NCBI GenBank assembly: GCA_031272615.1 | Contig: JAISTL010000295.1 | Coordinates: 1 to 7,712 of the forward strand | From: Methylobacteriaceae bacterium | GTDB lineage: Bacteria > Pseudomonadota > Alphaproteobacteria > Rhizobiales > Beijerinckiaceae | Direction of reading: 5' to 3' | DNA: 7,712 nt | Shown here: positions 1-5,122 of the stretch, one piece after another | How the letters are laid out: each line of letters starts with the position of its first letter | How positions within the stretch are numbered: position 1 is the first letter of the stretch | Translations under genes and position numbers: made by a program | The notes under the pieces: generated by a model | Told to the model about the DNA's origin: nothing | Databases searched by the model: none | The model's input: only the letters and a program-made list of their open reading frames with translations

Positions 1-624
1 GGGCTGAAAATGAGCTTCCTGGTGTCGTTCCTCGCGGTGACATGGGGCGCGGCCGTCGGGATCTTCGCCGGCAGCGTCGCCTCCATGAGCAACAGCGGCT
101 TCGGCGAAGCCATCTCCCGGGTGGGGGATTTCATCTTTGCCTTTCCCGTTCTGGTTGTCGCCATCCTGTTCCGTCAGTCTCTGGGCGGCGGCATGATGCC
201 GATTATCCTGGCCATCGGCCTGTATAACGTCGCCATTTTCACCCGGACGACCTACGGTTCCGCCTTTCCGTTATGGCGGCGGGACTATGTGCTGGCGGCG
301 CGCGTTGCCGGGAAAAACCGACTGATGATTGCGTTTCAGCACATTCTGCCCAATATTTCCGGGGTACTGATTGTTCAGGTGACGCTGCAGTTTTCCATGG
401 GCATCCTTTCGGAAGCGGCGTTGTCCTGGCTCGGCGTCGGTATTCAGCCGCCGGTTCCCAGCCTCGGGCGCATGCTGATGGAAAGCACCACCTATTACTG
501 GGTGGCGCCGCAGCTGGTTCTGCTGCCCGCCTGTCTCATCGTCCTCATCGTCCTGTCCCTGAACCGCATCGGGGACCGCCTCAGCGATTATCTGGACCCC
601 AAACGCACGGGAGGACGCCCGTGA
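1..624 (+). CDS. Peptide-type ABC importer permease (DppC/OppC/YejE-like), 5' end outside window
   Basis: This is an inner-membrane subunit of a binding-protein-dependent importer of the dipeptide/oligopeptide/nickel class. The reading frame is open from base 1 (207 residues visible). The first ATG at 10 falls inside what should be a transmembrane helix, and family members are about 280-300 residues or more, so the true start lies upstream. About five hydrophobic segments are visible. The cytoplasmic EAA loop, which docks on the ATPase, is at about residues 95-117 (DYVLAARVAGK through HILPN). The family stretches EAALSWLGVGIQPP (138-151) and LNRIGDRLSDYLDP (187-200) are present. Its stop overlaps the start of the ATPase gene, indicating translational coupling in one operon. 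The substrate cannot be told without the binding protein; peptides, glutathione, microcin-like peptides, nickel and opines are all possible. Confidence 0.93.
   Translation, partial: GLKMSFLVSFLAVTWGAAVGIFAGSVASMSNSGFGEAISRVGDFIFAFPVLVVAILFRQSLGGGMMPIILAIGLYNVAIFTRTTYGSAFPLWRRDYVLAARVAGKNRLMIAFQHILPNISGVLIVQVTLQFSMGILSEAALSWLGVGIQPPVPSLGRMLMESTTYYWVAPQLVLLPACLIVLIVLSLNRIGDRLSDYLDPKRTGGRP
610..614 (+). promoter_or_regulatory. Shine-Dalgarno site for the fused ATPase
   Basis: GGAGG lies 6 nt before the GTG at 621. It supports that GTG as the start, rather than any position in the long upstream open frame, which only shadows the permease gene. Confidence 0.8.
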
Positions 625-2267
625 GTATTCTGGCCGTACGCAATCTTGCCTTGTCGATACGGGGGCGCGTTGTTCTGCCCTCCGTGTCGCTGACGGTGCA
701 GCCGGGGGAAACGCTCGGACTTGTGGGAGAATCCGGCTCCGGCAAATCCCTGACGGCGCTTTCCGTCGTGCAGCTGCTGCCGCCGGGCGCCGAAATCAGC
801 GGTTCGGTCACTTTTGAAGACGGGGAGTTGATCGGCTTGAAAGACCGCGCCTTGCGCAAAATCCGCGGCGCCGGGGTCGGGATGGTGTTCCAGGAGCCGA
901 TGACGGCGTTGAACCCGTTGCATACCGTTGGTCGGCAGATCGCCGAAGTGTTCACGACTCACACCAGTCTGCCGCGGGCCGAGCGCTATCGGCGCCTCCT
1001 TGTCCTTCTGGAGCGGGTCGGGCTGTCGCCGGGTAAGGATTATGTTTCCCGCTATCCCCATGAGTTGTCGGGCGGTCAGCGGCAGCGTGTCGGCATCGCC
1101 GTCGCCTTGGCGCTGCGGCCGCAACTGGTGATTGCCGACGAGCCGACAACGGCGCTGGATGTCACCACCCAGGCGCAGATTTTGCGGCTGCTCAAAACTC
1201 TCGTTGCCGGCGACAACGCCAGCCTGCTGCTGATTTCCCATGATCTCGCCGTTGTCGCCGAAATGGCGGACAGCATCGCCGTAATGAAAAACGGCGTCAT
1301 TATCGAACATCAGGAAACCGGCGCGCTGTTCGCCCAACCGGCCCATCGTTACACGCGGGAACTCATCCGCGCCCATATCCTGCCGAAACGCGTCGCCGTT
1401 CCCGCATCGGCGGCCGGGGAGAAGGCCCCCGCCGGGGCCCCGATTCTTGAAGCGCGTGGCGTTTCCCATTCCTATCCCGACCGTTCCGGCGGGTTTTTCG
1501 GCTTCCGACGGAAAATCCCGGCGGTACGGGACGTGTCGCTCTGCATCAACCCCGGTGAACGCATCGGCCTGGTGGGCGAATCCGGATGCGGAAAATCCAC
1601 GCTCACCCGAATTCTCCTGGGGTTGGAACGGCCGCGGGCAGGCGCGGTTCTGTTCCGCGGCCGGGATATCCGCACCCTTGATCGGGCCGGGCGTGAAGAC
1701 TATCGGCGTCAGGTGCAGGTGGTGTTCCAGGATTCCGCCGGGTCTTTCAATCCGCGGCTGAAGAGCGGGTTTTCGGTGGCAGAACCGTTGCGGTTGCTGA
1801 AAAAGCATATCAGCAAGGCGGATTGGGATGCCCGTATTCTCCAGAGCTTCATTGAAGTCGGCCTGCATGCCGAGGATGCGGAGAAATACCCGCACGAGTT
1901 TTCCGGCGGCCAGCGCCAGCGGCTGTCACTGGCCCGCGCTCTCATCCTGCGCCCGTCGTTGGTGCTGCTGGACGAGCCGGTGTCGGCGCTGGACGGGCCG
2001 ACCCGCGCCCAGATCGTCGCGCTGCTGGCTGAACTGCAGAAGCGGCGCAATCTCGCCTATCTGTTTGTTTCCCATGATCTCAACGTCGTGCGCGCCGTGA
2101 CGGACCGCGTTCTGGTGATGCGCAAGGGCGTGTTTGTCGAGCAGGGGGAAACGGCGCAGGTTCTCGAATCCCCGGCGGCGCCCTACACCCGGGAACTCAT
2201 CGAGGCCTCGCCGGACCTGGAGGATGTGGTTTTCCGGCGGTTTTCCACAACGGTTGAAACCGGTTGA
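621..2267 (+). CDS. Fused two-domain peptide-type ABC ATPase (DppD-DppF / YejF / GsiA-like)
   Basis: This protein supplies both nucleotide-binding domains of the importer in one 548-residue chain, on the cytoplasmic face of the permease. Domain 1 has Walker A GESGSGKS (36-43), Q-loop VFQEP, signature LSGGQRQR (149-156), Walker B LVIADE (169-174) and H-loop His207. Domain 2 has Walker A GESGCGKS (319-326), Q-loop VFQD, signature FSGGQRQR (427-434), Walker B ending Asp451-Glu452 and His485. All catalytic motifs are intact in both halves. Each half ends with the OppD/OppF-type YTRELI motif; the DNA for the two copies (1350-1367 and 2184-2201) matches at 17 of 18 bases. An Ala/Pro-rich linker joins the halves. 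Length fits YejF-like fused ATPases. The GTG start overlaps the permease TGA (GTGA, 621-624). The domain 2 Q-loop reads QDSAGSFNPR where QDPYASLNPR is usual, a minor deviation. Confidence 0.95.
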   Translation: MSILAVRNLALSIRGRVVLPSVSLTVQPGETLGLVGESGSGKSLTALSVVQLLPPGAEISGSVTFEDGELIGLKDRALRKIRGAGVGMVFQEPMTALNPLHTVGRQIAEVFTTHTSLPRAERYRRLLVLLERVGLSPGKDYVSRYPHELSGGQRQRVGIAVALALRPQLVIADEPTTALDVTTQAQILRLLKTLVAGDNASLLLISHDLAVVAEMADSIAVMKNGVIIEHQETGALFAQPAHRYTRELIRAHILPKRVAVPASAAGEKAPAGAPILEARGVSHSYPDRSGGFFGFRRKIPAVRDVSLCINPGERIGLVGESGCGKSTLTRILLGLERPRAGAVLFRGRDIRTLDRAGREDYRRQVQVVFQDSAGSFNPRLKSGFSVAEPLRLLKKHISKADWDARILQSFIEVGLHAEDAEKYPHEFSGGQRQRLSLARALILRPSLVLLDEPVSALDGPTRAQIVALLAELQKRRNLAYLFVSHDLNVVRAVTDRVLVMRKGVFVEQGETAQVLESPAAPYTRELIEASPDLEDVVFRRFSTTVETG

Positions 2268-2275
2268 GCGCCGCG

Positions 2276-3016
2276 TCATTCGTCATCGCTCATCATCATC
2301 GTCGCCAGTTCTCCCGCCTTGAAGACACGCGCCGGGCCTTCCCGGACGATTCGTCCATGGCGCATGACGATGATTCTATCGCAAAGCGCAATGGCCTCCG
2401 CCGGGCGCCGGGTGGTGAAAATCTGGGCGACATGGCGGTTTTTCATATGCAGCAGCAGCCGGTCGAATCGCGACACGACGTTTTGCGAGAGATTGCGCGT
2501 CGGTTCATCGAGAATGAGAACTTTCGGATCGAACGAAATCGCTCGAATGATTGCGATAATCTGTCGCATGCCGCCCGAGAGCTCACCAAGTTTCTGTGTC
2601 CCGGAAATGTCGGCCAAACCGCTTCCGTCCAGCAACGCCCGGGTTTTGCGATACATTTGGGTTTTGTCGATGAACATGCCGAATTTCAACGGATAGCGCC
2701 CGAGAAAGATATTGTGGGCGACATCCAGGTTGAGCGAAAGACTTTCCGCGCCGTCCACCAGTTCGACTCCCAACCGTCGCGCCGCGTCGGGCGAGCCGGG
2801 ACTCATCCAGCGGCCGTTGACGAACACATCGCCTTCATCGGCGGTTTCCAGCCCGCAAATGATGCGGGAAAGCGTTGATTTTCCGGATGAATCCGCGCCG
2901 ACAATACCCAGAATTTCATCGAATCCGACGGTGAGGGAGACGGAGTGGACAGCCGGCAACGCATTGTAGCTCTTGCCGATTCCGTCAATCCTCAGGGGTG
3001 GGGGCTTGGAAGCCAT
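2276..3016 (-). CDS. Orphan sugar-type ABC ATP-binding protein with atypical Q-loop and H-loop
   Basis: This is a single ABC domain (246 residues from the ATG at 3016) most like the first half of RbsA/XylG/FrcA monosaccharide ATPases. Visible: Walker A GADSSGKS (40-47), a family-typical NIFLGR segment (102-107), signature LSGGMRQ (146-152), Walker B VLILDE (166-171) and CDRIIVMRHG (212-221). Two residues normally needed for coupling and hydrolysis look replaced: the Q-loop Gln by Gly89 (VDGAE for the usual HQE) and the H-loop His by Arg203 (TTRR for SHR). Ser177 at the D-loop resembles first-half sugar ATPases, which often lack Asp there. No permease or binding protein is in the window. It converges on the peptide ATPase gene (8-bp gap) and diverges from the DeoR gene. 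The start is uncertain: ATG at 3094 and TTG at 3118 are in frame, none with a clear Shine-Dalgarno, but the domain begins just after 3016. Confidence 0.85.
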   Translation of the reverse strand: MASKPPPLRIDGIGKSYNALPAVHSVSLTVGFDEILGIVGADSSGKSTLSRIICGLETADEGDVFVNGRWMSPGSPDAARRLGVELVDGAESLSLNLDVAHNIFLGRYPLKFGMFIDKTQMYRKTRALLDGSGLADISGTQKLGELSGGMRQIIAIIRAISFDPKVLILDEPTRNLSQNVVSRFDRLLLHMKNRHVAQIFTTRRPAEAIALCDRIIVMRHGRIVREGPARVFKAGELATMMMSDDE

Positions 3017-3164
3017 GATTGATGCTGTGCAGGGTTGAAAGAAGCGAAAACACGGGGTTCGGGCGGTTGACACCGCCGGAGTCGCTCTGTTCATGCACAA
3101 AATGATTTGATAATTCAAGCCTGCGGGAGTTCTTGCCGTTGGAATACGCCGAATCGGCAGGCTG

Positions 3165-3170
3165 ATTATG
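3165..3170 (-). promoter_or_regulatory. Possible -10 element for the sugar-type ATPase gene
   Basis: CATAAT on the minus strand matches the -10 consensus at 5 of 6 positions. No good -35 is seen at 16-18 nt; the inverted CACAGAA/TTCTGTG repeat (3178-3200) occupies that region. A transcript from here would have a leader of about 145 nt to the ATG at 3016. This is a pattern match only. Confidence 0.25.
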
Positions 3171-3173
3171 GTA

Positions 3174-3246
3174 TTGCCACAGAAATCCCCGAATTCTGTG
3201 AAAGAATAAACATACTGTGGTAATTTGTTGTCATTCTGTGTATAGT
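3174..3246. promoter_or_regulatory. Repeated CTGTG motifs, candidate operator between divergent genes
   Basis: A perfect 7-bp inverted repeat, CACAGAA (3178-3184) and TTCTGTG (3194-3200), has a 9-nt spacer. CTGTG recurs on the plus strand at 3196, 3215 and 3236 (spacings 19 and 21), and TTCTGTG itself repeats 40 bp on at 3234-3240. TTGCCACAG (3174-3182) is also inverted as CTGTGGTAA (3215-3223) with one mismatch. The roughly 20-bp period would put sites on one face of the helix. The cluster lies between a minus-strand CATAAT and a plus-strand TATAGT (3241-3246). DeoR-family regulators commonly bind repeated half-sites near their own gene, so autoregulation is a fair inference, but binding is not shown. 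Confidence 0.4.
3241..3246 (+). promoter_or_regulatory. Possible -10 element for the deoR-family gene
   Basis: TATAGT matches the -10 consensus at 5 of 6 positions and directly follows the third CTGTG motif. No recognisable -35 is found at the usual distance. It would give a leader of about 230 nt before the ATG at 3485. A weaker alternative is TTGTCT (3400-3405) with TATCAA (3424-3429), an 18-nt spacer and 4 of 6 matches in each box. Confidence 0.25.
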
Positions 3247-3484
3247 ACGGTGTCGGGAGTCGGGGAAGTCCAGCAAAACATATGCTTTTTGACTGGTACG
3301 GTGCGGGAGTTGCCGGGCCGGAACGGAGTGGAACTCACGGGGTGCGACGTACTGGACGGAATGCTGCGTGTGAAGCCGACTCTCATTTACGGTTTATGGT
3401 TGTCTAGTAACAATGGAACACACTATCAACAATTAAAAACAACAATGAGCATGAAAGCTCAGGTCATTTAGGGGTCATGGAGAT
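3247..3484. other. Non-coding stretch upstream of the deoR-family gene
   Basis: I see no supportable gene here. An 84-codon open frame (GTG 3217 to 3471) has no Shine-Dalgarno and no recognisable protein features. The stretch contains two of three CGGGAGT-containing repeats, and an AT-richer segment (about 3385-3470) just before the regulator start. Together with 3017-3246 it makes a divergent intergenic region of about 470 bp, long for this compact window. Confidence 0.5.
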
Positions 3485-4438
3485 ATGCGTTCGAAGAGTG
3501 AAACGGCTGATGACAATCCCGCCGGTGCGGCGCCGTCCGAGCATGGGCTGCACCATGAAGGCAAAGACGTCGACGATGATCGTGCGGTGACGGAACTTGC
3601 GGCGCTGCTCGATGCCGGTGCTGCGCGTGGTGACGGGGATTTGCGGCGCGAGTCCGCCAGGAACCGTTCCGGCTCGGCCAAAAAGAACAACCGGCTGGCG
3701 ATGCTGACCAAGGTGGTGGAGCGCAATGGGCCTCTGCATCTGAAGAAAGCCGCATCCATCCTTGAAGTCTCGGAAATGACGGTGCGCCGGGATATCGCCT
3801 CCTGTGACGGCAAGCTCGGGTATCTCGGCGGTTACATCGTCGCCGGAATGCGCCATTCCGCCCTTCCGCGCTACGCCAACCGCAAGGATGACGACAAACA
3901 CATCGCCGACAAGGAAACAGCCTGCCTCCGGGCGTCGCAGCTCATCGAGGAGGATGATATCCTGTTCATCGATTGCGGCACAACGCTGCCGTATCTCGCC
4001 CAGGCCATCCCTGACGACAAGCGTTTGACGGTGGTGTGTTACGCCCTGAATATCGCAGATATTCTGTGCAGCAAACCGAAGACCCGGGTGGTGTTGCTCG
4101 GCGGTTTGTTCCACCCGGCATCCGCGACCTTCGCCAGTGACGAGGCCATGCGCACGTTGAACAAACTGCGCATTACCAAGGCGTTTTTCTCCGCCGGCGG
4201 CGTGCATGCCACCCAGGGGGTCAGTTGTTCGCACTTTCACGAGGTGACGGTGAAGCAGGCCGTTCTCAACAATGCCATGAAGAAATATGTGGTTGTCGAT
4301 TCCGGCAAGTTCGGCAGGGTGAAACTCGCTTATTTCGCTGACATCACCTCGTTCGACGCGGTCATCACCGACGAGAATATTCTGCCGAAGGAACAGGCGG
4401 CAATCGAAGCTGCGGGGGTTGAAGTTCTCAAAGGGTGA
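3485..4438 (+). CDS. DeoR/GlpR-family transcriptional regulator with long N-terminal extension
   Basis: This is a cytoplasmic DNA-binding regulator, a family that usually represses sugar or sugar-phosphate genes and is released by a phosphorylated sugar. The winged helix-turn-helix is at about residues 70-120, with the recognition signature VSEMTVRRDI (95-104). The C-terminal effector domain (about 145-317) shows FIDCGTTLPYLA (161-172), the LLGG loop (204-207) and VDSGKFG (271-277), all DeoR sensor-domain hallmarks. At 317 residues it exceeds the usual 250-260 because about 70 residues, rich in Asp, Glu, Ala and Gly, precede the HTH. The ATG at 3485 has only a close GGAG (3479-3482) or a distant AGGGG (3470-3474), so a later start is possible, but the internal ATG at 3701 lacks a Shine-Dalgarno and would cut into the HTH domain. 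It is divergent from the sugar-type ATPase, a plausible target; the effector is unknown. Confidence 0.92.
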   Translation: MRSKSETADDNPAGAAPSEHGLHHEGKDVDDDRAVTELAALLDAGAARGDGDLRRESARNRSGSAKKNNRLAMLTKVVERNGPLHLKKAASILEVSEMTVRRDIASCDGKLGYLGGYIVAGMRHSALPRYANRKDDDKHIADKETACLRASQLIEEDDILFIDCGTTLPYLAQAIPDDKRLTVVCYALNIADILCSKPKTRVVLLGGLFHPASATFASDEAMRTLNKLRITKAFFSAGGVHATQGVSCSHFHEVTVKQAVLNNAMKKYVVVDSGKFGRVKLAYFADITSFDAVITDENILPKEQAAIEAAGVEVLKG

Positions 4439-4446
4439 GATATATT
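4419..4446 (+). promoter_or_regulatory. Candidate promoter for the yegP-like gene
   Basis: TTGAAG (4419-4424) and TATATT (4441-4446) are 16 nt apart, with 4 of 6 and 5 of 6 consensus matches. The -35 box lies inside the end of the deoR-family gene. Transcription would start near 4453, about 45 nt before the ATG. This suggests the small gene can be expressed independently of the regulator, though read-through across the 61-bp gap is also possible. Confidence 0.4.
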
Positions 4447-4488
4447 TCCGTACAGTTGAGTCTCTTCATTAATTTGCCGCAAAATCTT

Positions 4489-4494
4489 AGGAGG
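4489..4494 (+). promoter_or_regulatory. Strong Shine-Dalgarno of the yegP-like gene
   Basis: A full AGGAGG lies 5 nt before the ATG at 4500. It is the strongest ribosome binding site in the window, fixes the start, and suggests efficient translation. Confidence 0.85.
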
Positions 4495-4499
4495 AAATC

Positions 4500-4838
4500 A
4501 TGACCGGCTTGTATGAACTGAAGAAAAACCCGTCCGGAAAATACAGCTTCGCTTTGAAGGCCGGCAACGGCGAGACGGTGCTGGCGAGCGAAGTGTACAA
4601 CACCAAGGCTGCCGCTGCGAACGGCATCAAATCGGTGCAAACCAACAGTGTGCTCGATGAGCGCTTCGAGAAGAAGGTCGCCAAGAACGGCAAGCCGTAC
4701 TTCGTGCTGAAGGCGGGCAACCATCAGATTATCGGCACCAGTGAACTGTACAACACCGAAGAAGCCCGGGACAAGGGAATTGCCGCCGTCAAGAAAGCCG
4801 GCCCCGCCGAGAAGATCAAGGAACTGGAAGACAAATAA
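4500..4838 (+). CDS. yegP: YegP-like tandem DUF1508 (UPF0339/COG3422) protein
   Basis: This is a small (112-residue) protein made of two copies of the DUF1508 repeat, as in E. coli YegP. Repeat 1 covers about residues 5-50 and repeat 2 about 55-100. Each has an aromatic strand, then LKAGN (19-23 and 70-74), then a Ser-Glu-x-Tyr-Asn-Thr turn (30-35 and 81-86), then a helix ending in a Gly-Ile segment (42-43 and 93-94). The copies are clearly related but diverged. A short charged tail follows, ending KELEDK. There is no signal peptide or membrane segment, so it is likely cytoplasmic. The molecular function of this family is not established. It lies 61 bp after the regulator gene on the same strand, but its strong Shine-Dalgarno and a possible promoter make it look like its own unit. 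Confidence 0.9.
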   Translation: MTGLYELKKNPSGKYSFALKAGNGETVLASEVYNTKAAAANGIKSVQTNSVLDERFEKKVAKNGKPYFVLKAGNHQIIGTSELYNTEEARDKGIAAVKKAGPAEKIKELEDK

Positions 4839-4908
4839 TTTCCTTGCCGAAGCCGGTACCGTTGTCCATGTCGATGATGCCGCCTGTCCGGCGTCGGCGC
4901 GGGCGGTA

Positions 4909-4934
4909 TTGACAAAGTTGCCGGGTTGTATACT
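4909..4934 (+). promoter_or_regulatory. Promoter-like sequence upstream of uup, short spacer
   Basis: A perfect TTGACA (4909-4914) is followed by TATACT (4929-4934), a 5 of 6 match. The spacer is only 14 nt where 16-18 is normal, so activity would need an activator or a different -10. It is the best promoter-like match in the gap between yegP and uup and would give a leader of nearly 180 nt. Confidence 0.35.
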
Positions 4935-5037
4935 CTGCCTGAGTTGAAAACGGCCCTGTCCATTCGTGAGCGATTAAAACGCGCCTTTTTTGAGGATGCG
5001 GCGGATGGGCGGGGTCGAGTTGTGTATGGGGGTATCG

Positions 5038-5064
5038 CGGGAATCGGGGGTGTCCCGAATCCTG
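5038..5064 (+). other. Stem-loop in the uup leader
   Basis: GGAATCGGG (5040-5048) pairs with CCCGAATCC (5054-5062) around a GGTGT loop, with one A-A mismatch. A G-T and a C-G pair extend the stem to 5038/5064. No T-tract follows, so it is not a standard intrinsic terminator. It sits about 60 nt upstream of the Uup start. The rest of 4839-5122 holds no supportable gene. Confidence 0.45.
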
Positions 5065-5122
5065 GTTGCGTCTCCCCCTGGCTGTTGTTCCAACCCCTTC
5101 GGCATATGGGTAGCGTCCTCCC

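Noticed and set aside
588..1895. 435-codon minus-strand open frame opposite the fused ATPase
   Set aside because: It is antisense to a gene with all ABC motifs intact and shows no recognisable domain; GC-rich antisense frames are commonly open.
2249..2275. Bidirectional terminator between the convergent ATPase genes
   Set aside because: Only a 4-bp CGGT/ACCG stem with a TGAA loop is visible and no T-tract follows on either strand.
3217..3471. 84-codon open frame upstream of the deoR-family gene
   Set aside because: It begins at a GTG inside the CTGTG array with no Shine-Dalgarno and has no recognisable family features.
4879..4906. Intrinsic terminator after yegP
   Set aside because: The GC-rich segment gives only 4-5 bp stems with no T-run after them.
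4990..5070. Possible tRNA, suggested by a CGAATCC T-arm-like string
   Set aside because: No acceptor stem, D-arm or anticodon arm can be placed around it; the string belongs to the 5038-5064 stem-loop.
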